Below, piece by piece: positions 28,984 to 37,688 of a stretch of DNA of 64,000 nucleotides. The DNA is from Halothece sp. PCC 7418. GTDB taxonomy: Bacteria > Cyanobacteriota > Cyanobacteriia > Cyanobacteriales > Rubidibacteraceae. The stretch spans positions 1,488,001-1,552,000 of the forward strand of contig NC_019779.1 of NCBI RefSeq assembly GCF_000317635.1, in the 5' to 3' direction. The first letter of the stretch is position 1; every line of letters begins with the position of its first letter. The translations under genes were made by a program, and so were the position numbers. The notes below the pieces were generated by a model. The model did not search any database, was not told the origin of the DNA, and was given only the letters and a program-made list of their open reading frames with translations.

Positions 28984-29820
28984 CTAAGCTCTTTCATGAT
29001 TCACTTGGATAAAAAATAAAGATCCCCCAATTCGTTGGGAAATCCCTGCTTTTAATTGTTCTGACGTATAACCTTCTGTCTCGGTGATGGAACTTAACTG
29101 AATTTGATTGTTAGCTTGTAAACGATATAACACTTGGTCTAATTCTTCTCGTGTCAAGGGCGGTTGTAATTGCTTGCGGAGATAAAAAATAGGTAAAAAA
29201 TTATTCATTTTATATTCCTCATCTAATTGGATAATGACTTCTAATACCTCTTCATCTGATAAGTTATGATACAGCTTTTCATTTTCATTAACGGGACTTT
29301 GTTGATCTATAGTCGGGGTTAGTTTGTAATTCCGAAGAAAATTCAAATAGTTACCCAACATATCTAAACTTAAGACAGAAGCTGTTCCACTGGGGTTAAA
29401 TTCTTGAGCAAGAAAAGTTTTTCCGTTTTCACATAAAGCAATTTTTTTCGGGATTGACTGTGTAACAGTAATGAATCCTCGTTCAACTAGACTTTGAGCT
29501 AATTTAATTTTAGGAGATACCTGTATTTCTTTTAAGAAGATACTTTTTTCAGCGCAAGCATTAAGAATCTTGAATTCTTTTTTTGTAATGGGTAATTCTG
29601 AAGAGTTAATGTTTAGAAGTGCTTTTCCAGAAGCAGTAATTTTGATTTTAGCGATTTCACTTTCTAGAATTTCTATTAAGTTTTGATCGCGCAACTGATA
29701 ACAAATGCGATTACATTCCGATATTGGGGTCTTGACGGTCGGTTTAACAGAATTGACTTTTGCTTCGTATCCGTCTTCTCCTAAAAGTTTAAGGAGGAGT
29801 TTAATTTCCTTTGTTTTCAT
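28984..29820 (-). CDS. Multi-winged-helix protein, first gene of the nuclease-translocase operon
   Basis: A 278-residue protein with no assigned function. Three winged-helix-like segments can be made out: residues 1-70 (CNRICYQLRDQNLIEILES followed by KIKITASGKALL), 78-135 (LAQSLVERGFITVTQ, then KIALCENGKTFLA) and about 200-275 (LPIFYLRKQLQPPLTREELD, VLYRLQANNQIQLSS). The last resembles adaptor-type winged helices that end in an IGG-hydrophobic strand. It may be a DNA-binding specificity or regulatory subunit. AT-rich upstream DNA (29821-29880) probably holds the operon promoter. Confidence 0.65.
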   Translation of the reverse strand: MKTKEIKLLLKLLGEDGYEAKVNSVKPTVKTPISECNRICYQLRDQNLIEILESEIAKIKITASGKALLNINSSELPITKKEFKILNACAEKSIFLKEIQVSPKIKLAQSLVERGFITVTQSIPKKIALCENGKTFLAQEFNPSGTASVLSLDMLGNYLNFLRNYKLTPTIDQQSPVNENEKLYHNLSDEEVLEVIIQLDEEYKMNNFLPIFYLRKQLQPPLTREELDQVLYRLQANNQIQLSSITETEGYTSEQLKAGISQRIGGSLFFIQVNHERA

Positions 29821-29950
29821 GATTTAAGCACATTTTATTTGTATTTAAGATAACATTTATATAAATTTTAGATCAACTACAAAAACTGGAGAACATGAGC
29901 GCTGGTTAGTAAATTCAATAAAAGCTGATGGTAAAAATTTAATATAAAAC

Positions 29951-29976
29951 TCCCCTGACTGTAGAAAGCCAGGGGA
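29951..29976 (-). terminator. Intrinsic terminator of the ndhCKJ operon
   Basis: On the minus strand TCCCCTG pairs with CAGGGGA around a 12-base loop whose ends also pair partly, followed by GTTTTATATT. It lies just after the ndhJ stop codon. Confidence 0.6.
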
Positions 29977-29997
29977 TGAAGTAATTTAGCAATCGTC

Positions 29998-30537
29998 TTA
30001 GTAAGCGTGTTGAATTTCGTAAAATTCAGGAGAAACGTAATCTTTGCGCAGGGGCCAACCCACCCAATCTTCATTCATCAATAACCGTTTCAAATTCGGA
30101 TGTCCGTCATAAACAATGCCGAACATATCATAAGTTTCTCGTTCTTGCCAGTCCGCAGCTTTCCAGATCCAATAAACAGAAGGAAGATGAGGATTGTCAC
30201 GGGGTAAGAAAACTTTAATCCGAACTTCTTCAGTCGAGTCAGCATCATCAGACACCTTTACTAGATGATAAAAGCTCACTAACTCTTTCCCAGGACCAGC
30301 ATCATAACCGCCCTGACATTGCAGATAATTAAATCCGTTCTGATACAGAGCAGTTGCGACGGGTAGCAGCGCATCTGCTTCCACGCGGATCATTTCAATA
30401 CCTTGATGATCCCGAGGAAGGGGTTGATTTTCTAGCCCGTTATTCGCAAGCCAAGAGGAAACCGCACCTGGTTCAACCAGTTGTGATTCTTCTTGGTTGG
30501 CTTCTTCGTTTTGAGTTTGTTTTTCTTCTTCAGCCAC
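29998..30537 (-). CDS. ndhJ: NAD(P)H-quinone oxidoreductase subunit J
   Basis: Peripheral-arm subunit of the photosynthetic NDH-1 complex, 179 residues from GTG 30537. That start is chosen because AGGAGG lies right before it and it follows the ndhK stop (TAAGGTG); a longer frame to 30570 would lack these. Signatures are [39 protein letters not shown] and [23 protein letters not shown], as in NuoC/30-kDa subunits. The acidic Glu/Gln-rich N-terminus is typical of cyanobacteria. Last of ndhC-ndhK-ndhJ. Confidence 0.96.
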   Translation of the reverse strand: MAEEEKQTQNEEANQEESQLVEPGAVSSWLANNGLENQPLPRDHQGIEMIRVEADALLPVATALYQNGFNYLQCQGGYDAGPGKELVSFYHLVKVSDDADSTEEVRIKVFLPRDNPHLPSVYWIWKAADWQERETYDMFGIVYDGHPNLKRLLMNEDWVGWPLRKDYVSPEFYEIQHAY

Positions 30538-30538
30538 C

Positions 30539-31291
30539 TTAAGCCTCCTCTTTTTGAGTTTGGGATTCACTCAGTGCAGGCGAAACCGGAGATTCCATTG
30601 CTTCGGCTAACTCTTTGGGCGGTGCATCCCAAGTGCCTTTACCAAGATATTTTCCATCATGGATCGGATCAACCACTTTCATATTGTGAGTGGTACTGTA
30701 ATAGCGGTGGGTTTGTTCAATGGAACCGGCTCGTTCTTGAATTGACTCATTGGCAATTTTCTTGCGAAGTTTGACAATTGCGTCAATAATTGCTTCGGGA
30801 CGGGGAGGACAACCGGGAATATAAGCGTCCACTGGAATTAGTTTATCTACCCCACGGACAGCAGTGGGAGAATCAACACTAAACATCCCGCCAGTAATGG
30901 TGCAAGCCCCCATAGCAATCACATATTTCGGAGCTGGCATTTCTTCATAAAGACGCACTAACGCTGGTGCCATCTTCATGGTGATTGTACCAGAGGTAAT
31001 GATTAAATCCGCTTGCCGAGGACTACAACGGGGTAACAAGCCAAAACGGTCAAAGTCAAAGCGAGAGCCAATCAGGGCTGCAAACTCAATAAAGCAGCAA
31101 GCAGTCCCGTACATCATGGGCCAAAGACTGGATAATCGTGACCAATTGTAGAGGTCATCCACAGTGGTTAGAATCACATTTTCCGACAGATCTTGGGTCA
31201 CCCCAGTTCGGCTTGCTGGATTGAGGATTTTCTCTTTCTGTTGTTGTTCTAAAGTTCCTTGATTCATGGTTGATTCAGAATTCATGACCAT
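30539..31291 (-). CDS. ndhK: NAD(P)H-quinone oxidoreductase subunit K
   Basis: NuoB homologue that holds the N2 [4Fe-4S] cluster. The 250-residue protein shows the adjacent-cysteine motif [10 protein letters not shown], then [28 protein letters not shown] and [16 protein letters not shown], giving all four ligands. Start 31291 is supported by AAAGGAGC eight bases upstream and overlaps the ndhC end by 10 bases; a longer frame to 31312 is less likely. Confidence 0.96.
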   Translation of the reverse strand: MVMNSESTMNQGTLEQQQKEKILNPASRTGVTQDLSENVILTTVDDLYNWSRLSSLWPMMYGTACCFIEFAALIGSRFDFDRFGLLPRCSPRQADLIITSGTITMKMAPALVRLYEEMPAPKYVIAMGACTITGGMFSVDSPTAVRGVDKLIPVDAYIPGCPPRPEAIIDAIVKLRKKIANESIQERAGSIEQTHRYYSTTHNMKVVDPIHDGKYLGKGTWDAPPKELAEAMESPVSPALSESQTQKEEA

Positions 31292-31644
31292 TCTAATGCT
31301 CCTTTGCGCCATGCGTACACTAATGCCACTACCAGAATGGCAATGAAGATTAGGGCTTCTACAAACGCGAGTAATCCCAATTGGTTAAAGGCAACTGCCC
31401 ACGGATACAAAAAGACCGTTTCGACATCAAAGACCACGAACACCAGCGCAAACATATAGTAACGAATATTAAATTGAATCCAGGCTCCGCCCATGGGCTC
31501 CATCCCAGACTCATAGCTGGTGCGTGTCTCGGGTCCCCCGCCACTGGGTCGTAATAATTTAGCAGCAGCGAGGGCAATGACAGGGATTAATGAGCAGATC
31601 AACAAAAATCCCAAAAAGTATTCATAGCCAGTTAGTGCAAACAC
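31282..31644 (-). CDS. ndhC: NAD(P)H-quinone oxidoreductase subunit 3
   Basis: A 120-residue membrane subunit with three transmembrane helices. The conserved loop [40 protein letters not shown] (read at about residues 44-83) is intact. First gene of the ndhC-ndhK-ndhJ operon, overlapping ndhK. Confidence 0.97.
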   Translation of the reverse strand: MFALTGYEYFLGFLLICSLIPVIALAAAKLLRPSGGGPETRTSYESGMEPMGGAWIQFNIRYYMFALVFVVFDVETVFLYPWAVAFNQLGLLAFVEALIFIAILVVALVYAWRKGALEWS

Positions 31645-31761
31645 GCGCTTTTTTTCCTCTTGTTAAGTACAAACTTTGTTATGTTTCTTTACTTTCTACT
31701 TTCTATCGTATCTTAATGCGCGGTTAGTAATCCTTCATTCCCTAGGGATAATTACACATTT

Positions 31762-32452
31762 TTAAAGATGAGAGCGGTGCTGCCATTGCACATAAAATAA
31801 GATGATGGCAACCAAAATATAACCAATTGTCCATTGTGCGCCTACGCCCCAACCGAGTTGAATCACGGTATCGCCAATAGTCCATTGATAGCTATGGATT
31901 AAGCCTACCCAAGCCAGTGCTGCTGCAATCAGTGACCAAATCGCTGCTTTTCCAAATTGGCGTTCCACAATGTAAACCACCATCGTTGCCAAAATCATCG
32001 CGGAAAACACTAACCCCTGTTCAAGGGCAAATGCACCAGTGATATAGGTATCATTTTGTTGGAAGGAGGCAACCACTTCTTCTGAGAAAGGACGCTCTGG
32101 ATTGCCTATTCCTGCTGCTCTTAGTCCATTTTTCGCAATTCCTGCAGCCCAGCCTGCAATACCAATCATAATCCCGATGATGACCGCAGGGAGATGAGGT
32201 TGGGTTGTGGCGGTGACACTTTGAATCGCGATCGCGCTGCCAATCCATAAAACAATTGCCATTCCGCTTTCAAATGGCAAGACTGGGTAAAATCCGTCCA
32301 TAAACAATTTCTGGGGGAAAATTTAAGACCCCTTGGGTTAAACTAACAATGACCAAAATCTGAATTAAATTGTCTAAACCCAGACCAAAAAAACCGTCGA
32401 TGTCTTGACGAACAAACCAACGGGGAAAACGACTTGTTTGGTTATTCTGCAT
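31762..32452 (-). pseudogene. NCS2-like permease pseudogene with large internal deletion
   Basis: The 5' part (from 32452) encodes MQNNQTSRFPRWFVRQDIDG, a first transmembrane helix and VYGRILP, the known N-terminus of a family of xanthine/uracil-like permeases. In the full-length family about 300 residues with several membrane helices follow GRILPG. Here the frame stops at 32272 and a second frame (ATG 32307) picks up the C-terminal third of the same family: ESGMAIVLWIGSAIAIQSVT, NGLRAAGIG, GAFALEQGLVFSAMILATM and HSYQWTIGDTVIQLG. The two parts meet around 32275-32300, implying one deletion of roughly 0.9 kb plus a frame change. No full product can be made. Confidence 0.7.
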
Positions 32453-32676
32453 ATTTTTTGAGGTTGCTTATTGATGGCACTCACTTGAGGAAAAATATAC
32501 TAAGAAGAATGATTTAATGTCAATTTTTACCCCGAGAATGAAACAGCCCTGCCTTTGTAAGGGGGGAAATCAAGTTTTTACAAAGGAACTAGAACTGCTA
32601 TAGCTTTGTCCCTCAACAGACTCAGAAATGATATAAAGTGAATAACTAATCTTCAACAATTAATGAATGATCAAAT

Positions 32677-33546
32677 ATGCCCCGTAATCTCGAAAAAGAA
32701 ATCAAAGACTTCTATGACGCATCCAGTTCTCTCTGGGAAAATATTTGGGGAGAACATATGCACCATGGCTATTATGGTCGCAGTGGAAAGAATAAAGTCT
32801 CTCGTCGTCAAGCCCAAATTGATCTTATTGAAGAATTGCTGGCTTGGGGAAATCTGAGTCAGTCGGAAACGCCTCCTCAAAATATTTTAGATGTGGGCTG
32901 TGGAATTGGTGGGAGTACCCTCTATTTAGCCCAAAAATTTAACGCTACAGCGCAAGGGGTCACTCTTTCCCCAGAACAAGCCAAACGAGGAACAGAACGC
33001 GCCACAGAAGCAAATTTAGCGGATAGGGCGCGATTTCAGGTGGCGAATGCTTTGGACTTACCCTTTGCTGATCAGACATTTGATTTCCTGTGGTCGTTGG
33101 AAAGTGGGGAACACTTCCCCGACAAAGCGAAGTTTCTCCAAGAAGCGTATCGAGTCTTAAAGCCAGGGGGAAAACTGTTGATGGCGACGTGGTGTCATCG
33201 TCCCACTGATTCTTTAGCGGGGGAGTTGACAACAGATGAAAAGCAACATTTAGCAGAGATTTATCGGGTGTATTGTTTACCTTACGTGATTTCTTTACCA
33301 GAATATCGCGCGATCGCGCAAGAAGTCGGTTTCCAAGAGATTAAATGTGATGATTGGTCACAAGCGGTCGATCCGTTTTGGAATATTGTTATTGATTCTG
33401 CTTTTACGCCAGAGGCGATTATGGGATTGATTGAAAGTGGTTGGAAAACAGTGGAAGCTGCTTTATCTTTGGGATTAATGAGTCGTGGATATCGTCGCGG
33501 GTTAATTCGTTTTGCTATCTTACAAGCAGTGCGTAGCAGTGACTAG
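32677..33546 (+). CDS. Tocopherol O-methyltransferase-family SAM methyltransferase
   Basis: A 289-residue class I SAM methyltransferase. Motif I is ILDVGCGIGGSTLYLA near residue 72, and post-motif SLESGEHFPDKAKFLQEAYRVLKPGG is typical of gamma-tocopherol methyltransferases and their sterol-methyltransferase-like relatives. MHHGYYG near residue 30 is also characteristic. It lies directly before a homogentisate phytyltransferase gene, which supports a role in vitamin E synthesis. MPBQ methylation is the alternative. Compared with some homologues it lacks an N-terminal signal. Confidence 0.75.
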   Translation: MPRNLEKEIKDFYDASSSLWENIWGEHMHHGYYGRSGKNKVSRRQAQIDLIEELLAWGNLSQSETPPQNILDVGCGIGGSTLYLAQKFNATAQGVTLSPEQAKRGTERATEANLADRARFQVANALDLPFADQTFDFLWSLESGEHFPDKAKFLQEAYRVLKPGGKLLMATWCHRPTDSLAGELTTDEKQHLAEIYRVYCLPYVISLPEYRAIAQEVGFQEIKCDDWSQAVDPFWNIVIDSAFTPEAIMGLIESGWKTVEAALSLGLMSRGYRRGLIRFAILQAVRSSD

Positions 33547-33583
33547 CGACCAAGTAACGAATAACAAAGAACAAATGACTAAT

Positions 33584-33611
33584 GTACAGACGTTCCATGG
33601 AACGTCTCTAC
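33584..33611. repeat. Palindromic REP-like repeat
   Basis: A 28-base near-perfect palindrome centred on CCATGG with outer arms GTACAGACGTT and AACGTCTCTAC. A half copy with the same GTAGAGACGTTCCATG core lies in the 3' end of dnaE (42209-42230). Confidence 0.75.
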
Positions 33612-33628
33612 CCAATGACTAATGACTC

Positions 33629-34570
33629 ATGACTTCTAATCTTGAAAAAACTGTTTTGCATGATCCAATGGGTTGGTTAAAAAGCCTCTGGAAATTTTCT
33701 CGTCCTCATACGATGATTGGGACAACGTTAAGTGTTTTTGCGTTATATTTTATTACCCTTGCTATTTATACAGTTACGATCAGTGGAACAAATTTAGTTC
33801 CTTTATTTTCCGCTTGGATTGCTTGTTTGGCTGGAAATGTGTATATTGTTGGGTTGAATCAACTGGAAGATGTTTCCATTGATAAAATTAATAAGCCGAC
33901 CTTACCGATCGCTGCAGGAGAATTTTCTTTAAAGCAAGGACAATGGATTGTTGGTCTTACGGGAACTTTAGCCATTATTCTTGGTTTAATAACAAGTCAA
34001 TGGTTATTCTTAACGATCGCAGTGAGTTTAACCATCGGAACGGCTTATTCTCTACCCCCGATTCGTTTGAAACGATTCCCCTTTTGGGCTGCATTGTGCA
34101 TCTTTACCGTTCGTGGGGTCATTGTTAATATTGGCTTGTTTTTACATTTCAATCAAACTTTGAAACAAGAAGCCTTAATTCCTCCTGCAATTTGGGCGTT
34201 AACCTTATTTATTTTAGTATTTACGATCGCGATCGCGATCTTTAAAGATGTTCCAGACTTAGAAGGAGACCAACAATATAACATCACCACCTTTACTATT
34301 TTATTAGGGAAATCTACGATTCTTAATCTCACCCGCATTATTATCAGCGTTTGTTATTTCGGGGTAATGATTGCAGCGTGGCGATGGTTACCAGATGTGA
34401 ATCCTATCTTTGTGGGGATGACACATGGCGGACTTCTCTTGCTACTGTGGTGGCGTAGTCAAAAGGTTGATTTAGAAAATAAAAGCGCGATCGCGCAATT
34501 CTATCAATTGATTTGGAAGTTATTTTATCTGGAATACTTATTATTTCCCATTAGTTGTTTTTTAGCTTAA
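33629..34570 (+). CDS. hpt: Homogentisate phytyltransferase
   Basis: Membrane UbiA-family prenyltransferase that joins homogentisate to phytyl diphosphate, the committed step of tocopherol synthesis. The 313-residue protein has about eight helices and the two Asp-rich prenyl-diphosphate motifs: NQLEDVSIDKINKPTLPIA near residue 79 and DVPDLEGDQQYNITT near 207. The first motif favours homogentisate phytyltransferase over chlorophyll synthase. Its ATG sits inside AATGACT-type heptamers. It follows the tocopherol methyltransferase-like gene by 82 bases. Confidence 0.88.
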   Translation: MTSNLEKTVLHDPMGWLKSLWKFSRPHTMIGTTLSVFALYFITLAIYTVTISGTNLVPLFSAWIACLAGNVYIVGLNQLEDVSIDKINKPTLPIAAGEFSLKQGQWIVGLTGTLAIILGLITSQWLFLTIAVSLTIGTAYSLPPIRLKRFPFWAALCIFTVRGVIVNIGLFLHFNQTLKQEALIPPAIWALTLFILVFTIAIAIFKDVPDLEGDQQYNITTFTILLGKSTILNLTRIIISVCYFGVMIAAWRWLPDVNPIFVGMTHGGLLLLLWWRSQKVDLENKSAIAQFYQLIWKLFYLEYLLFPISCFLA

Positions 34571-34576
34571 ATTATT

Positions 34577-35152
34577 ATGCCAGAACTTGCTCCGCATACA
34601 ACTAAGATTATTGCTTTAGTAACTGTTTCAATTCTTCTCCTGATTGTGTTAATTACCTTGGGCAGAAGTTTCATTTTATCAAAACGATTTCAGAAAGCCT
34701 GTCAACTCTACGAAGATGAAAAATATGGCGAGGCAATTCCCCTGTTTCAGAAAATCATTGCTCGCCAAAAGAGTAATGATTTAGCGCAATTGTTATTAGG
34801 AAAATGTTTTGTGGGACAAGGAAACTTAACGGAAGCCATTTCCACCTTTGAAACCTTAACCCAAAGTTCTCCCAAAAATGTTGATGCTTACATTGAGTTG
34901 GGGAAAGTGTATATGCAGCAGGGGAAAATTGACAGCGCGATCGCGCAGTTTGAACAAGCTGCAAAAATCAAACCGAATAAATTTGCAGAACCCCATCGGG
35001 TGCTTGGGTTAGCCTTAAAAGAAAAAGGAGAGACGAAAGCAGCCTTGAGTTCTCTAGAAAAAGCGAAAAAACTCTATTCTGCACAAAAATCTTACCCGAT
35101 GATCGAAGCCATTGATGAAGAAATTCATACCATTACGGAACAAAGTAGTTGA
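34577..35152 (+). CDS. Membrane-anchored TPR protein
   Basis: A 191-residue protein with an N-terminal membrane segment (about 8-28, KIIALVTVSILLLIVLITLG) and at least three tetratricopeptide repeats: KYGEAIPLFQKIIARQKSND, GNLTEAISTFETLTQSSPKN, GKIDSAIAQFEQAAKIKPNK, then GETKAALSSLEKAKKLY. It lies 6 bases after the phytyltransferase gene, so the two are probably co-transcribed, though a functional link is not evident. Confidence 0.85.
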   Translation: MPELAPHTTKIIALVTVSILLLIVLITLGRSFILSKRFQKACQLYEDEKYGEAIPLFQKIIARQKSNDLAQLLLGKCFVGQGNLTEAISTFETLTQSSPKNVDAYIELGKVYMQQGKIDSAIAQFEQAAKIKPNKFAEPHRVLGLALKEKGETKAALSSLEKAKKLYSAQKSYPMIEAIDEEIHTITEQSS

Positions 35153-35155
35153 TCC

Positions 35156-36499
35156 TTATCGTCTCAATCTGACCATAAAAAAACCATCGCTGTTGTGTTC
35201 AGTTGGAATCACTTTTAACCAACCAGAAGAGGAAACCAAAGATTGGGCGGGAAATGTTTCTGGAGGGGCTTCAATTTTCCATTCAGGATGATGGCTTAAA
35301 AAGGCTTGAATGACATCTTCATTTTCTAAAGGATTAATGGTACAAGTGGCATAGACTAAAATCCCATTCGGTTTGACCCAAGTTGCAGTTGCAGTTAAGA
35401 TTTCCTGCTGTAGCTTCGCCAACTGAACGAGATTTTCTGGCGTTTGTCGCCACCGTAAATCGGTGCGTCGGTGCAATGTTCCTAAACCCGAACAAGGGGC
35501 ATCAATTAACACCCGATCTGCGGTATTTTGAAACTGAGACAGTTCTCGCGCATCTCCAACACGGGTTTCTATAGATTTTAATTGCAGACGTTGAGCATTG
35601 TTCGTGACTTTTTTGAGACGACTTTCAGCGCGATCGCACGCCCAAATTTTCCCCTCATCCCCCATTAATTCTGCAATGTGAGTGGTTTTCCCCCCTGGCG
35701 CAGCACAAGCATCAATAATGGTTTCTCCCGCTTGCGGAGACAATAAATAACTGACCAATTGTGCACTAAAATCTTGAACCGTCCACCAGCCTTCTGTAAA
35801 CCCTGGCAGTTGTTCTATTTTTCCCACACCAGAGGAGAGTCTTAACCCTAAAGGAACAAAAGGAAGAGGAGAATAAGCAATATTCGCTTCGGTAAGGGCT
35901 TTTTCCAGGGCTTCTGGGGTCGTTTTTAAGGGATTAATTCTTAAATCAAGGTTTGGGGATTGATTAAACCAAATTCCCAATTGATCGGCTGTTGCTTCGC
36001 CAAATTCATCACACCAGAGTTGAATCAACCAATCGGGAAAGCTATGTTGAATTCCCAGTTTCTGAATAGGGTCATTGGGTAGGTGTAAGGGATCGCCTTC
36101 TTTTTCTCGTTGACGAATGTATTGGCGTAAAATTCCATTGACGACTCTTGAGAGTTTCCCTAAATGATTGCTTTTTGCTAGTTCGACACTGGTATCCACC
36201 GCAGCAGAAGGGGGAACTTGTGTCAGATAGCGCAGTTGATAGAATCCCAGTTGCAAGATTAAGCGCAGTTTCGGTGGTTGCTCAGAAGCGGGTTTACTGG
36301 CAAATTGATCAATAAGTGCGTCTAGGGTGCGTTGTCGGCGGACAATACCATAGACTAACTCACTCACTAAGCCATAATTTTGAGGAGAGAGGGTCGCCTG
36401 AGAAAACGCGCGATCGAGCGCAACTTCTGCATAAGCCCCCTTTAAAACCACATCTCGCAGTGCGTTGAACGCAACTTTCCGAGGATTAGAATCAGTCAT
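35156..36499 (-). CDS. rsmB: 16S rRNA (cytosine967-C5)-methyltransferase
   Basis: A 447-residue RsmB: an N-terminal NusB-like RNA-binding domain (about 1-140, DRAFSQATLSPQNYGLVSELVYGIVRRQRT) followed by an RNA m5C methyltransferase. SAM motif I is DACAAPGGKTTHIAEL near 270; the two catalytic cysteines are in IDAPCSGLGTLHRRTD and YATCTINPLENEDV. Five CAAGAAC heptamers lie directly upstream of the ATG where a ribosome site would be expected. Confidence 0.95.
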   Translation of the reverse strand: MTDSNPRKVAFNALRDVVLKGAYAEVALDRAFSQATLSPQNYGLVSELVYGIVRRQRTLDALIDQFASKPASEQPPKLRLILQLGFYQLRYLTQVPPSAAVDTSVELAKSNHLGKLSRVVNGILRQYIRQREKEGDPLHLPNDPIQKLGIQHSFPDWLIQLWCDEFGEATADQLGIWFNQSPNLDLRINPLKTTPEALEKALTEANIAYSPLPFVPLGLRLSSGVGKIEQLPGFTEGWWTVQDFSAQLVSYLLSPQAGETIIDACAAPGGKTTHIAELMGDEGKIWACDRAESRLKKVTNNAQRLQLKSIETRVGDARELSQFQNTADRVLIDAPCSGLGTLHRRTDLRWRQTPENLVQLAKLQQEILTATATWVKPNGILVYATCTINPLENEDVIQAFLSHHPEWKIEAPPETFPAQSLVSSSGWLKVIPTEHNSDGFFMVRLRR

Positions 36500-36504
36500 T
36501 ATTT

Positions 36505-36539
36505 GTTCTTGGTTCTTGGTTCTTGGTTCTTGGTTCTTG
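36505..36539. repeat. Heptanucleotide tandem repeat (GTTCTTG x5)
   Basis: Five perfect consecutive copies of GTTCTTG (CAAGAAC on the minus strand), starting six bases upstream of the rsmB ATG. Confidence 0.9.
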
Positions 36540-36624
36540 GTTTGTTGATAGCGACTGATTCCCTATCACCCATAATCAGCAAAATCGGGTTGGGCTGTGT
36601 TCTTTGACCCAACCTGATAATTCA

Positions 36625-37614
36625 TTAAAAATATTGTTCGACTCCAGATAACAAGCCTTTTTCCGCGAGCCATTGCTTATTATACAAACGAGATTGGTAG
36701 CGAGTTCCACTATCACACAATACCGTAACAATGGTTTGCCCGGGACCGATTTGTTTTGCTAAGGCATAAGCAGCACCGACATTGATCCCCACAGAACCGC
36801 CCATAAACAGTCCTTCTTTGTGCAGCAACTCATAAATCATTTCGACACAGGTGGGGTCATCAATTTGAATGGCATCATCTGCGGGTGCGCCCTGCATATT
36901 AGCGGTAATGCGACTATTGCCAATTCCTTCTGTGATTGATCCCCCTTCGGTGTGAATCTCGCCAGTTTTGACATAACTATACAAACCGCTACCCATGGGA
37001 TCAGCAACTACACATTTGATATCAGGGTTCACTTCCTTAAAGAACATGGAAGCGCCTGCATAAGTGCCTCCAGTTCCTGTGGCTGCCACCCAAACATTAA
37101 CTTGACCGTCGGTTTGTCGCCAAATTTCAGGACCTGTGGTTTCATAATGCGCCCGTCGATTGGCAACATTATCAAATTGATTGGCCCAAATTGCATTTTC
37201 CGTTTCTTCGGCAAGTCGTCCTGAGACTTTAATATAGTTATTAGGGTCGCGATAGGGAACAGCTGGAACCGTCTGTACTTCTGCACCGAGGGTTCGCAGT
37301 GCATCAATTTTTTCTTGAGATTGGGTTTCGGGAATAATAATCAGACATTTATAACCCTTGGCGTTGCAGATATGGGCTAAACCAATCCCTGTATTGCCAG
37401 CAGTTCCTTCTACTACCGTTCCCCCTGGTTTGAGTAAGCCTTTTTCTTCTGCATCTTTAATAATGTAGAGGGCTGCGCGATCTTTAACCGATCCACCAGG
37501 ATTGAGGAATTCTGCTTTTCCTAAAATTTCGCAACCTGTCTCGTCACTTAAGCGGTTAAGACGGATGAGGGGGGTATTCCCAACTGTACCAACAAAGCCT
37601 TGTTTAACGTCCAT
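36625..37614 (-). CDS. cysK: Cysteine synthase A
   Basis: PLP-dependent O-acetylserine sulfhydrylase, 329 residues. The PLP lysine is Lys44 in FLNPGGSVKDRAALY; EGTAGNTGIGLAHI is the Asn loop near 69, GTGGTYAGAS the phosphate-binding glycine loop near 180, and TVLCDSGTRYQSRLYN the C-terminal motif. Asn replaces no key residue. Monocistronic by context; about 70 bases separate it from the IS607 element downstream of its start. Confidence 0.93.
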   Translation of the reverse strand: MDVKQGFVGTVGNTPLIRLNRLSDETGCEILGKAEFLNPGGSVKDRAALYIIKDAEEKGLLKPGGTVVEGTAGNTGIGLAHICNAKGYKCLIIIPETQSQEKIDALRTLGAEVQTVPAVPYRDPNNYIKVSGRLAEETENAIWANQFDNVANRRAHYETTGPEIWRQTDGQVNVWVAATGTGGTYAGASMFFKEVNPDIKCVVADPMGSGLYSYVKTGEIHTEGGSITEGIGNSRITANMQGAPADDAIQIDDPTCVEMIYELLHKEGLFMGGSVGINVGAAYALAKQIGPGQTIVTVLCDSGTRYQSRLYNKQWLAEKGLLSGVEQYF

Positions 37615-37688
37615 TCTGTTTTAACATGATCAACTTATCTATTTTCCATTAGACCAATTCCACTGTGCAACATTTAACCTTCTTAAAT

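Noticed and set aside
32270-32307. Short in-frame start ATG 32307 as a true small membrane protein gene
   Set aside because: The downstream sequence is the C-terminal third of a larger permease family and its N-terminal third lies just upstream in another frame, so a decayed gene explains both.
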